Assembly (NCBI GenBank): GCA_910575165.1
Contig: CAJTDS010000003.1
Span: 176,183-240,182, forward strand
DNA length: 64,000 bases
Source of the DNA: Eggerthellaceae bacterium
GTDB lineage: Bacteria > Actinomycetota > Coriobacteriia > Coriobacteriales > Eggerthellaceae
Direction: 5' to 3'
The stretch's first letter is position 1, and each line of letters opens with the position of its first letter. Position numbers and translations under genes: made by a program. Shown piece by piece: positions 25,500-33,573 of the stretch. The notes beneath the pieces are model-generated. The model saw nothing but the letters and a program-made list of their open reading frames with translations, made no database searches and was not told where the DNA came from.

Positions 25500-25540
25500 G
25501 GGGCGCGACCGGGTGGTCCGGTCGCGCCCCTTCCTGTTTG
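25500..25540 (+). terminator. Intrinsic terminator after the PBP-lipoprotein operon
   Basis: A perfect 13-bp GC stem (25500-25512 with 25518-25530) around GTGGT is followed by TTCCTGTTTG. It separates the operon from the convergent second PBP gene. Confidence 0.85.
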
Positions 25541-25642
25541 TCGGCTGCGCACGTCGTCGCGCAGCATGGGCGGAGGTTCGGCGGGCAGGATTGCGGCACG
25601 CGGCGATCGCGTTGCGTCGCGAGCGCCTGTGCTTCGCTGCGG

Positions 25643-27982
25643 CTATTCGGGGCCGAGGGATACCGTGATGACCACCATGTTGCCTTCGACGGCCTGGCTG
25701 ATGACCGTTCCGGCGGGCACGGTGTCGGAGTGCTCCTCGTAGTAGCCGGCCTCGTAGTCGCGCAGCAGCTCGATGGCCTCGTCGAAGGTGCGTCCCACCA
25801 CGTTGGGCGCGTTGTAGGGGTCGGTGCCGGGGTCGGAAGCGCCTGGGTTCTCCTCGGAGCCGTTGCTGCCGGGCTGCTCTTCGTTGCCTTCCTCATCTTC
25901 CTTCTTCTTGGCCTCTTCTTCCTCCTGCTTCTTCTTTTCCTCCTCCTCTTCCTTTTTCTTCTTCTCTTCCTCTTCCTTCTTCTTTTTCTCCTCTTCCTCC
26001 TTGGCCCGCTTTTCGGCCAGGTCGGAGCCGGTGCCGCCATGGACCTGCTTCATGCGGTCGTTGAAGGGGTTGTTGTACTCGGGCGCGGCGGTCTCGGGGA
26101 AGGACACGAGCGGTTCGTCGGCGCAGGCCTGGCTCATGAAGTCCTTCCAGAGCTGGTTGCAGGTGATGGAGGGGTCGGTGCTGATGCGGCCTGCCGGGTT
26201 GCCGATCCAGGTGGCGCAGGACAGATAGGGGGTGTATCCCACCAGCCAGTGGTCGGCGAAGTCCTCGGAGGTGCCGGTTTTGCCGGCGACTACTTGGCCG
26301 TTCGAAGGTCCGCAGCCGTAGGCGGTGCCGGCGGCGTCCTCGAAGACCGTTCGCAGCACCTTGGTGGTGGCGCCTGCCACCTCGTCGGAGATGACGCGCT
26401 TCTCCTCCTGGGGCGCTTCGTAGACGATATCCCCGTCGCGGTTCACGATCTTGGTGATGACGATGGTGGGCCGATACACGCCGCCGGAAGCCAGGGTGGC
26501 GTAGGCGCGGGCCATATCCAGCGGCGTCACGTCGGCGGTGCCCAGCGTGGTTGAGGGAACCGCCATCAGCGGCGAATGCACGCCCAGGGCTTCGGCCATG
26601 TCGGGGCAGCGGTCAAATCCGATGGCCTCGGACAGGCGTATGAAGCCGGTGTTCGACGAGACGGCCGTGGCCTGCTGGATGGTCTTCACGCCGTAGTTGT
26701 AGTTGTCGAAGTTCTCGATGCGGGTGGTGACGCCGTCGAGGGTGAGCGTCATGGGGGAGGAGCAGTCGATGCGCGTCTGGGGATTCACGCCGTCCTCGAT
26801 GGCGGCGGCCAGGGTGAATGCCTTGAAGGTAGAGCCCGCCTGGCGTCCCGATCCGCCGCTGCCGGTGGCCAGGTTGTACTTGGCGTTGCTGTAGTCGCTG
26901 CCGCCCACCAGGGCTTTCACATGCCCGGTGTTCACGTCCACGGCCACAAGCGATGACTCCAGGTCGCCGGCCATGCGCTCGCGCTGGGCGGCGCAGGCGG
27001 CCTCGGCCTGCTGCTGCATGGTAACGTCCAAGGTGGTGTATATGGTAAGGCCGCCCTTGAACAGGTCGGCGTAGGACACCTCGTAGGGGCTGTTTTCGTC
27101 GAAGAGCAGCTCGCGGGCGTAGCTGGTGAAGTAGGGGTAGGCGAAGATGCCCTCGTCGGGGGCGGGCGGCGCCGGATTCAGGTCGAGGTCCGTGGCTTTC
27201 GCCGCCTCGCACTCCTCCTGGCCGATGTCGCCGGCGGCCTCCATGCGGTCGAGCACGAGGTTGCGTCGGGCCAGGCAGTCCTCCGGGTAGAGCTTGGGGT
27301 TCAGGAAGGTGGGGGATTGGGGGATGCCTACCAGCGTGGCCGCCTGGGTAAGCGTCAGGTCAGCCGCGGATACCTGAAAGTAGTTCTGCGCCGCCGCCTC
27401 GATGCCGTAGCAGCCGTCGCCGTAGTTGATGGTGTTCAGGTACATGAGCAGGATCTCGTTTTTGGAGTACAGGGTCTCCATCTGCAGGGCCAGGTTCGCC
27501 TCGCGGATCTTGCGTTCGATGGATATCTCGGTGGCCTCGCTGGACAGCAGCGTGTTGCGCACCAGCTGCTGGGTGATGGTGGAGGCGCCTTCCAGGCTGC
27601 CGCCGCGCATGTTGTTGTAGATGGCGCGCGCGATGCCTTGGAAGTCCACGCCGTGGTGCTCGTAGAAGCGGATGTCCTCGGTGTCAACGGTGCCCTGGAT
27701 CACGTAGGGGCTGACCTGGTCGTAGGTGACCGGATCGCGCTTCTCCAGCTGGAACTGGGCTAAAAGCGTGGTTCCGTCGGCGGCGTACATGGTGGACTCG
27801 CGGGAGTTGTTGGTGAGGGCGGCTTCCTGGATGGAAGGGAGGTCGACGGCCCATCCGTCCATGACGCGGATCACCCCGGCCACGGCCCAGTAGCCCATGA
27901 ACACGGTGAGAGCTGTTGCCACCAGTACGGCCCAGGCGAGCCCGTGGGTGCGCATTTCGCGCTGTTTTCTGCGTGTTTTCAT
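25643..27982 (-). CDS. Class A penicillin-binding protein with charged linker and PASTA domain
   Basis: A second bifunctional peptidoglycan synthase, 779 residues, clearly paralogous to the one ending at 24923. A short cytoplasmic basic segment and one membrane helix precede a GT51 domain (TEDIRFYEHHG) and a transpeptidase with S384-TFK, S442-S-N444 and K568-T-G. Residues about 655-700 are almost entirely Glu and Lys in blocks, probably a long rigid charged helix. The last 60 residues form one PASTA domain (NVVGRTFDEAIELL...VPAGTVISQ), a module that binds uncrosslinked peptidoglycan. The ATG at 27982 has no ribosome-binding site and starts 9 bp after a -10 box, so the message is probably leaderless. 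Confidence 0.94.
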   Translation of the reverse strand: MKTRRKQREMRTHGLAWAVLVATALTVFMGYWAVAGVIRVMDGWAVDLPSIQEAALTNNSRESTMYAADGTTLLAQFQLEKRDPVTYDQVSPYVIQGTVDTEDIRFYEHHGVDFQGIARAIYNNMRGGSLEGASTITQQLVRNTLLSSEATEISIERKIREANLALQMETLYSKNEILLMYLNTINYGDGCYGIEAAAQNYFQVSAADLTLTQAATLVGIPQSPTFLNPKLYPEDCLARRNLVLDRMEAAGDIGQEECEAAKATDLDLNPAPPAPDEGIFAYPYFTSYARELLFDENSPYEVSYADLFKGGLTIYTTLDVTMQQQAEAACAAQRERMAGDLESSLVAVDVNTGHVKALVGGSDYSNAKYNLATGSGGSGRQAGSTFKAFTLAAAIEDGVNPQTRIDCSSPMTLTLDGVTTRIENFDNYNYGVKTIQQATAVSSNTGFIRLSEAIGFDRCPDMAEALGVHSPLMAVPSTTLGTADVTPLDMARAYATLASGGVYRPTIVITKIVNRDGDIVYEAPQEEKRVISDEVAGATTKVLRTVFEDAAGTAYGCGPSNGQVVAGKTGTSEDFADHWLVGYTPYLSCATWIGNPAGRISTDPSITCNQLWKDFMSQACADEPLVSFPETAAPEYNNPFNDRMKQVHGGTGSDLAEKRAKEEEEKKKKEEEEKKKKEEEEEKKKQEEEEAKKKEDEEGNEEQPGSNGSEENPGASDPGTDPYNAPNVVGRTFDEAIELLRDYEAGYYEEHSDTVPAGTVISQAVEGNMVVITVSLGPE

Positions 27983-27990
27983 AGTTCGAC

Positions 27991-28000
27991 TATACTACCA
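27991..28000. promoter_or_regulatory. Overlapping divergent -10 boxes between the PASTA PBP and U32 peptidase genes
   Basis: The minus strand reads TGGTAGTAT (27992-28000), an extended -10 for the PBP gene. The plus strand reads TATACT (27991-27996), a -10 for the U32 peptidase gene. The two would compete for polymerase. Confidence 0.5.
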
Positions 28001-28110
28001 TAGCGCCGTTTGGGGCGCCTGCGGTCGCGTGCGCGTCCGTAAATCCGCCATCACGGACAAGCAGGGTCACCGCTTCGCCCGCTTGCCTTTCCTATCAGGG
28101 GGAACTTCCT

Positions 28111-30636
28111 ATGTCATCCTGCGATTTCGCCTTGCCCGAGCTTCTGGCCCCGGCTGGCAACGAGACCTGCCTCCACGCGGCCGTGCAGGCGGGGGCCGAC
28201 GCCGTGTACCTGGGGCTCGACAGCCTGAACGCTCGTCGGGGGGCCGATAATTTCACGTTGGAGACCTTGGGCGACGCCTGCGACTACGCCCATCTGCGCG
28301 CAGCGCGCGTGTATGTGACCATGAACACGGTGGTGCTGCAGTCGGAGTTCGCGCGGGCCATGGAGACGGCCCGCCAGGCCTACCGGGCCGGTGCCGACGC
28401 CTTCATCGTGCAGGACCTGGGGCTGGCCTCGGAGCTTTCCCGCACCCTCCCTCAGGCGCGCTTGCACGTGTCCACTCAGATGAACATTCATAACGTGGCT
28501 GGCGTGCAGGCGTGCGCCGAGCTGGGGGCGGCCCGCATCACGCTTGCCCGCGAGCTGTCGCTCGAGGAGGTGGCGGTGCTGGCCGATGCGGCGGCGCAGC
28601 TGGGCATGGAGGTGGAGACCTTCGCCCATGGCGCCCTGTGCGTGTGCTATTCCGGCCAGTGTCTCATGTCGTCGCTCATCGGCGGGCGCTCGGCCAACCG
28701 GGGCATGTGCGCCCAGGCCTGCCGGCTTCCCTACGAGCTGCGCAACGTGGCCCTGGCCCGCAGGCTCCCGCAGCCGGGCGAGCACCTGCTCTCGCCCCAG
28801 GACCTGTGCGCTATCGACCTTCTGCCCCAGCTTGCGCGAGCGGGGGTGGCGTCGTTCAAGGTGGAAGGGCGTATGAAGTCGCCGGAGTACGTGTTCGCCG
28901 TGGTGTCGGCCTACCGCCGGCAGCTGCAGCGCATGGCGGTCGACCCCGAAGGCAGCCCGAAGGCCGCAGACGGCGACCGGCAATCGCTTTCCGAGGCGTT
29001 CTCCCGCGGGTTCACCACGGCCTACCTGGAGCGCAAGCGCGGCAACGACATCATGAGCTACGGGCGCCCCAACAACCGCGGCGTGCTGGCGGGGCGGGTG
29101 GCCTGGGTGCGCGACGGGCGGGCCGGCATCGATACGGTGCTTCAGCTTGCCGAGGGCGACGTGCTGGAGTTCTGGACGAACAAGGGGCATTTCGCCCATA
29201 CCGTGAGCTCGCTTGCGACCGACGGACGCGGCTGCGCGGTGCTGGCGCCCGCGAAGCCGGTGGGCAAGGGCGACCGGGTGTTCCGCGTGCGCAGTGCTGC
29301 GGCGGCCTTCGTTGACAACCCGCTGCTGCCCAAGGTGGCGGTGGACGGCTCCGCGTCGCTCGTCGTCGGCCAGCCGCTTTCCATGAGCTTCCGCCTGGCG
29401 AGCGGCGAGGGGTCCGTTGCGGCGCTCGACGAGGGCCGCGGTGCCGACTCCGCGCAGTCTCATCCGTTCCCTCCCGCCGTCGATCCCGCAGCCGTCGGGT
29501 CGTTCGAAGGCCAGGAGGTGGAGGCGGCGCGCACCCGCGCCGTCACCGCCGAGGACGTGGGGTCGCATGTGGACCGGCTGGGCCAGACCGAGTTCGCCCT
29601 CTCCGCCCTGGACGTCACCGTGGCAGGCGATCCCGGCATCGGCTTTTCTGCCATCCACAAGGCGCGCTCTGCCGCCCTGGACGACCTGCGCCGAAACCTG
29701 CTGGCGCCTACCCGCGCGCGCGTGCTCGAGCGCAGCCCCGAGCGGCCCTTCCAGCCTGCGGTGCGCGGGCGCGGCATGAAGATCGCCGTCTGGGCTACCA
29801 ACCCCGCTTGTGCCCGTGCGGCCAAGCGGGCCGGGGCCGACCTCATCTACGTGCCGGCGCTCAACTACAAGCGCGGCGAGGCGGTAGTGGCCGGCCAGCG
29901 CAGCGCCACGGCCGAGCAGGCGGGCTACCCCAAGCGGGCGGTCATCGCCCTGCCCGTGGCCGAGCACGATCTGGTGGACGGCACACGCGAGGCGGCTCGC
30001 GGGTTCGACGCCTGGTCGGCGGTACACCCCGGCAAGCCCGTGTACGTGGAGAGCCTGGGGCAGCTGTCTCGGGCCGTCGACATGGGCGCGGTGCCCCACG
30101 TGGGCTCGCACCTGCCGCTGACCAACCCCTACGCGCTCGACGAGGCGGCGGCTTTGGGGGCGCAGCTCGCATGGCTCTCGCCCGAGCTCACCTTGGGCCA
30201 GATTGCCGACTTGGCGCAGGACGCCCCGTGCGAGCTGGGGCTGACCATCATCGGCGCCCAGGAGCTCATGGTTACCGAGCACTGCCTGCTCATGAGCGAG
30301 GGCCCCTGCGACGAGCGCTGCGACGTCTGCCCGCGGCGCAAGAGTCCCCACTACCTGCGCGACCGCAAGGACTACGAGTTCCCCGTGATCACGGACTGCA
30401 TGGGCCGCAGCCACCTGTTCAACGGAGTGCAGCTCGACGTGGCCCATGCCATGCCCGACCTTATGGCGGCGGGGCTCTCCTGGGTCATGGTGGACACCAC
30501 GCTCATGACCTCCGCCCAAACATCCGAGGCGGTGGCCCGGGCCGTGCGCGCCCGCAGCGTGGCCCATGCCAGCGGCAACGCCATAGGCAAGGCGGCGGGC
30601 ACTACGGCCGGCCACCTTTACCGCGGGGTTTCCTGA
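28111..30636 (+). CDS. Peptidase U32 family protein with C-terminal DUF3656-type region
   Basis: An 841-residue U32-family protein. The N-terminal half is the TIM-barrel-like U32 domain (LLAPAGNETCLHAAVQAGADAVYLG; SLIGGRSANRGMCAQACR; FKVEGRMKSPEYV), with the conserved cysteine set expected to hold an iron-sulfur cluster. A DUF3656-like region and a second barrel half follow, ending with CDERCDVCPRR. Members of this family such as RlhA and TrhP hydroxylate RNA rather than cut peptides (23S C2501 and tRNA U34 respectively), so an RNA-modification role is more likely than proteolysis. AGGGGGAA precedes the ATG. The tyrS promoter starts 15 bp after its stop. Confidence 0.9.
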   Translation: MSSCDFALPELLAPAGNETCLHAAVQAGADAVYLGLDSLNARRGADNFTLETLGDACDYAHLRAARVYVTMNTVVLQSEFARAMETARQAYRAGADAFIVQDLGLASELSRTLPQARLHVSTQMNIHNVAGVQACAELGAARITLARELSLEEVAVLADAAAQLGMEVETFAHGALCVCYSGQCLMSSLIGGRSANRGMCAQACRLPYELRNVALARRLPQPGEHLLSPQDLCAIDLLPQLARAGVASFKVEGRMKSPEYVFAVVSAYRRQLQRMAVDPEGSPKAADGDRQSLSEAFSRGFTTAYLERKRGNDIMSYGRPNNRGVLAGRVAWVRDGRAGIDTVLQLAEGDVLEFWTNKGHFAHTVSSLATDGRGCAVLAPAKPVGKGDRVFRVRSAAAAFVDNPLLPKVAVDGSASLVVGQPLSMSFRLASGEGSVAALDEGRGADSAQSHPFPPAVDPAAVGSFEGQEVEAARTRAVTAEDVGSHVDRLGQTEFALSALDVTVAGDPGIGFSAIHKARSAALDDLRRNLLAPTRARVLERSPERPFQPAVRGRGMKIAVWATNPACARAAKRAGADLIYVPALNYKRGEAVVAGQRSATAEQAGYPKRAVIALPVAEHDLVDGTREAARGFDAWSAVHPGKPVYVESLGQLSRAVDMGAVPHVGSHLPLTNPYALDEAAALGAQLAWLSPELTLGQIADLAQDAPCELGLTIIGAQELMVTEHCLLMSEGPCDERCDVCPRRKSPHYLRDRKDYEFPVITDCMGRSHLFNGVQLDVAHAMPDLMAAGLSWVMVDTTLMTSAQTSEAVARAVRARSVAHASGNAIGKAAGTTAGHLYRGVS

Positions 30637-30651
30637 TTCGCCGCGCCCTTG

Positions 30652-30660
30652 TGCTAGAAT
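30652..30660 (+). promoter_or_regulatory. Extended -10 promoter of tyrS
   Basis: TGCTAGAAT at 30652-30660, 41 bp before the ATG. No T-box-like leader is visible in the short upstream region. Confidence 0.55.
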
Positions 30661-30700
30661 GCCGAACACCCATCGAACCGAACGAGGAAGAGTCCCTGCT

Positions 30701-31915
30701 ATGCTTTCACCGGAAGAACAACTGCACATCATCGCGTCGGGCGCAGCCCAGATTGTGCCCGAGTCGGCGCTGCTGGAGAAGCTCAAGCGCGGCGTGCCGC
30801 TGAACATCAAGCTGGGCGTCGACCCCACGGCCCCCGACATCCACCTGGGACACGCGGTGCCCCTGCGCAAGCTGCGCCAGTTCCAGGACCTGGGCCATCA
30901 GGTAACGCTTATCATCGGCGACGGCACGGCGCTCATCGGTGACCCGTCGGGCCGCAACTCCACGCGCCCGCAGCTTTCCCGCGAGCAGATCCAGGTCAAT
31001 GCGCAGACCTACGTGGACCAGGCGTTCAAGGTGCTCGACCCCGAGAAGACGGTGCTGCGCTACAACTCCGAATGGATTTTGGATCTGGACATGGAGGGCC
31101 TGCTGAAGCTGCTGGCCCACTTCACCGTGGCGCGCATCCTGGAGCGCGACGACTTCCATAACCGCTACACGTCGGGCCAGTCCATCAGCTTGCACGAGTT
31201 TCTGTACCCGGTCATGCAGGCCTACGACTCGGTGGTCATCAAGGCCGACGTGGAGCTGGGCGGAACCGACCAGCTGTTCAATCTGCTGGCTGGGCGCGAG
31301 CTCATGGAGAAGATGGGCATGGAGCCCCAGGTGTGCCTGACCCTGCCGCTTCTGGAGGGCACCGACGGCGTGAAGAAGATGTCCAAGAGCTACGGCAACT
31401 ACGTGGGGCTCACCGATGCGCCCGACGATATGTTCGGCAAGATCATGTCCATCCCCGACGAGCTGATGGTGAAGTACTACCGGCTTGCCTCCACCACCCC
31501 GGTCGACCAGATCGACCAGGTGGAGGCCGGGCTTGCGTCGGGCTCGCTGCATCCCAACAAGGTCAAGCGCGCCCTGGCGGCCAACATCGTGGCCTCCTAC
31601 TACGACGAGGTTGCGGCCGTGGCGGCCGAGGAGGCCTTCGACCGGGTGTTCCGCAACCACGAGGCGCCCGAGGACGTTGCGGAGGCGGCGGTCGACCTTA
31701 CGCCCAACCAGGAGGGAACGGTCTACGTGGCGAAGGTGCTGGTGGACGCGGGCCTGGTTGCGAGCGCCGGCGAGGCGAGGCGCCTCATCGACGGCGGCGG
31801 CGTGAAGCTGGACGGCCAGCCGCTGGCGGCCAAGGAGTACAACGTGGCTCCCGAGCGCCTGCGCGGGGCCCTCGTGCAGGTGGGCAAGCGCAAGTTCGCC
31901 CGCATAGCGGGGTAG
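30701..31915 (+). CDS. tyrS: Tyrosine-tRNA ligase
   Basis: Class I synthetase charging tRNA-Tyr, 404 residues. The ATG at 30701 has GAGGAAGAG 8 nt upstream; the ATG at 30659 overlaps the promoter. ATP-binding HIGH-like motif HLGH and the KMSKS loop (GVKKMSKSYGNY) are both intact. The C-terminal S4 RNA-binding domain (LVASAGEARRLIDGGGVKLDG) completes the protein. The DFHNRY/ISLHEFLYP segments fit the TyrZ-like (type 2) branch rather than the classic Bacillus TyrS. A hairpin terminator follows. Confidence 0.97.
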   Translation: MLSPEEQLHIIASGAAQIVPESALLEKLKRGVPLNIKLGVDPTAPDIHLGHAVPLRKLRQFQDLGHQVTLIIGDGTALIGDPSGRNSTRPQLSREQIQVNAQTYVDQAFKVLDPEKTVLRYNSEWILDLDMEGLLKLLAHFTVARILERDDFHNRYTSGQSISLHEFLYPVMQAYDSVVIKADVELGGTDQLFNLLAGRELMEKMGMEPQVCLTLPLLEGTDGVKKMSKSYGNYVGLTDAPDDMFGKIMSIPDELMVKYYRLASTTPVDQIDQVEAGLASGSLHPNKVKRALAANIVASYYDEVAAVAAEEAFDRVFRNHEAPEDVAEAAVDLTPNQEGTVYVAKVLVDAGLVASAGEARRLIDGGGVKLDGQPLAAKEYNVAPERLRGALVQVGKRKFARIAG

Positions 31916-31934
31916 GGTGCGGCGCCCCTCGATG

Positions 31935-31981
31935 TGGTACCATGCAGGCCCGGAGCGCATCGGCTCCGGGCCTGTTTGCTT
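31935..31981 (+). terminator. tyrS terminator overlapped by a -10 box for the next gene
   Basis: A perfect 12-bp stem, CAGGCCCGGAGC (31945-31956) with GCTCCGGGCCTG (31963-31974), is followed by TTTGCTT. Immediately upstream lies TGGTACCAT (31935-31943), the same extended -10 seen elsewhere. A start from it would fall inside the left arm, so the new transcript would lack the hairpin. That allows termination of tyrS and fresh initiation within 50 bp. Confidence 0.75.
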
Positions 31982-31991
31982 GGAGGGACCT

Positions 31992-32984
31992 ATGGCCAAC
32001 ATCGCGCTTACCTATAAATGCAACCTTCGCTGCCCCTACTGCTTCGCCGGGGAGTTCGTGGGCGAGGCGGACGAGTCCATCTCGCTCGAGAGTTTCGACG
32101 CGGCCGTGGAGTTTCTCACCCGCCGCGGTCCGGCCACCATCGGCATCATCGGGGGCGAGCCCACGCTGCATCCCGACTTCGGCACCATGCTGCAGCGCCT
32201 TGCGGACAACCCCCGCGTGGCCGGCGCCACCGTCTACACCAACGGCATACTGCTCGACCGCAGCTTCGGGCTTGTCGAGCACCCGAAGCTCTCCCTTCTG
32301 GTGAACTGGAACTCCCCGGACATCATCGGACAGAAGGCCTTCGCCAAAACCATGGAGAACGTCGACGATCTGGTATTTCGCCGCGGAATGGAAAAGCGCA
32401 TCAACCTGGGGCTGAACCTGTACGACACCACCATGGACTACGGCTACATGCTCGATCTGCTGACGCGCTACGGCTTCGACAAGCTGCGCATCTCCATCAC
32501 CGTGCCCGACTTCTCGAAGGAGGAGCCCGGGGACGTGATGGCCTACTTCCAGGAGAAGAAGCCCTTCCTCATGGAGCTGTTCCGCGCCCTGGACGGCATC
32601 GGGGTGCTGCCCTACTACGACTGCAACCGCCCTCCGTCGTGCATCTGGAGCCCCGAGGAGCTGGCATGGCTTCAGGACTACGCTGCGCGCCACGGCAAGC
32701 CCGACAGCTCCATCGCCCATACGAAGTCGTTCTGCCGCCCGGTGATCGACATCCTGCCGAATCTGCAGGCCATCCGCTGCTTCGGGATGTCCGAGTTCGC
32801 CAAAGCCGACATCCGCGAGTTCGCCGACGCCGAGGCGCTGACGGCGCATTTCATGAGGATCGTGGACAGGCCGTCGTTTCGGGTGTTCGCGAAGCCGGAA
32901 TGCGAGAACTGCTACCTGCGCCGCCAATGGCTGTGCACCCAGGGCTGCATCGCGTTCAAGGCGGGTAAGCTGGAGCAGGCGTGA
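31992..32984 (+). CDS. Radical SAM protein of unknown substrate
   Basis: A 330-residue radical S-adenosylmethionine protein. The 4Fe-4S cysteines that bind SAM are C10, C14 and C17 in CNLRCPYC, followed by GGEPTLHPDF. A C-terminal cysteine cluster (CENCYLRRQWLCTQGC, about residues 302-317) suggests an auxiliary iron-sulfur cluster of the SPASM/twitch kind, and two more cysteines occur near residues 217 and 223. GGAGGG lies just before the ATG at 31992. It stands alone, with no precursor peptide or partner enzyme visible on either side, so neither peptide maturation nor any other substrate can be assigned. Confidence 0.85.
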   Translation: MANIALTYKCNLRCPYCFAGEFVGEADESISLESFDAAVEFLTRRGPATIGIIGGEPTLHPDFGTMLQRLADNPRVAGATVYTNGILLDRSFGLVEHPKLSLLVNWNSPDIIGQKAFAKTMENVDDLVFRRGMEKRINLGLNLYDTTMDYGYMLDLLTRYGFDKLRISITVPDFSKEEPGDVMAYFQEKKPFLMELFRALDGIGVLPYYDCNRPPSCIWSPEELAWLQDYAARHGKPDSSIAHTKSFCRPVIDILPNLQAIRCFGMSEFAKADIREFADAEALTAHFMRIVDRPSFRVFAKPECENCYLRRQWLCTQGCIAFKAGKLEQA

Positions 32985-33156
32985 AAAAAGCCTCATCCCT
33001 GGCCGAAAGGATGAACCCACCTGGTCAGGTGGGTGCTCGCAGCGCGCTTCCCGGCTTTCGCATCAACGGACGCGAATCCCCGTTCCACGGGCAATCTAGA
33101 GCTCCCTTTTGAAATGCATCGGTCCATCGCAAAGACCGGCATCAAGGATGAAGCTT
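32984..33156 (-). ncRNA. Candidate stable small RNA, 6S-RNA-like
   Basis: Read on the minus strand, a TATACT box (33164-33169) is followed 7 nt later by a start near 33156 and 170 nt later by a GGAUGAGGC stem arm and six U (32989-32984). The 5' end GCUUCAUCC (33154-33146) pairs with the 3' GGAUGAGGC, closing the whole molecule. Inside, CCGG-UCUUUGC-GAUGGAC pairs with GUCCGUU-GAUGC-GAAAG-CCGG to make a long helix. A perfect CCCACCUG/CAGGUGGG hairpin (33016-33033) lies on the 3' side between the closing stem and that helix. Closing stem, bulged centre with a 3' hairpin and long apical arm resemble 6S RNA, which binds sigma-70-type RNA polymerase. Class assignment is tentative; existence of a structured, terminated RNA is better supported. 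Confidence 0.55.
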
Positions 33157-33163
33157 GGTTCGT

Positions 33164-33169
33164 AGTATA
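33164..33169 (-). promoter_or_regulatory. -10 box of the candidate small RNA
   Basis: TATACT on the minus strand, 7 nt before the predicted RNA 5' end. No clear -35 was found. Confidence 0.5.
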
Positions 33170-33242
33170 GCGAATCAAACGCGCCTGCGCGACTGCGGCG
33201 CCAAATCGTTTCCGTAGGTTGCGCGAACGGCAGGGTCACAAA

Positions 33243-33305
33243 GGGTTACATCAAATAGCATCTGGCCAGAGTGCCAGGGGTTGCATCAAATAGCACCTGG
33301 CCAGA
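33243..33305. repeat. Two direct copies of a 28-bp intergenic motif
   Basis: GGGTTACATCAAATAGC... at 33243-33270 and GGGTTGCATCAAATAGC... at 33278-33305 differ at only two positions. Both end CTGGCCAGA. The core TGCATCAAATRGCACCT recurs twice more at 37810 and 37872. A decayed relative (GCATCAAGCGACCCCTGGCAGAGG) lies at about 33359-33382. Confidence 0.85.
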
Positions 33306-33389
33306 GGCTAAAGCGCCTCGCCGAACAGGGCGCCTCCTCTTTCGATGACGAAGGACCGCATCAAGCGACCCCTGGCAGAGGTGCCCCGC

Positions 33390-33528
33390 TTTTTTTGGCT
33401 GTTTTTTCCGTTTTTGCATCGGCGATGGCTGAAAAAGACGGTTTTGCATAGCCTGGTGGCTGGTTTCTCCGGTTTTGCATGCTAACGCAGCCTTGCCCTT
33501 ATGCAAAGCCGGCGATTTCAGCCAAAAA
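33390..33528. repeat. Palindromic repeat element, copy 1 (three direct plus one inverted 23-bp core)
   Basis: Three direct copies of a 23-bp core (GGCTG-n4-5-TCCGG-TTTTGCAT in outline) start at 33397, 33427 and 33458. A fourth copy lies inverted at 33501-33523. The element is bounded by T-runs and A-runs, so its ends form an inverted repeat. Between copies three and four a stem with arms CCGG-TTTGCAT and ATGCAAA-GCCGG forms. A second copy with the same internal spacing lies at 37936-38072. It is not a CRISPR array, because the spacers are only 7-8 bp. Confidence 0.88.
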
Positions 33529-33573
33529 GGTGGCGCAGCGATTGCGCTTGCGTGCGTCACCACCCTGCCACCC

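Noticed and set aside
32993..33178. 61-residue open frame on the minus strand within the candidate small RNA
   Set aside because: It begins upstream of the -10 box, has no ribosome-binding site and no recognisable protein features; RNA structure explains the region better.
33390..33528. CRISPR-like pattern of repeated 23-mers
   Set aside because: Only three direct copies, spacers of 7-8 bp, one inverted copy and no cas genes.
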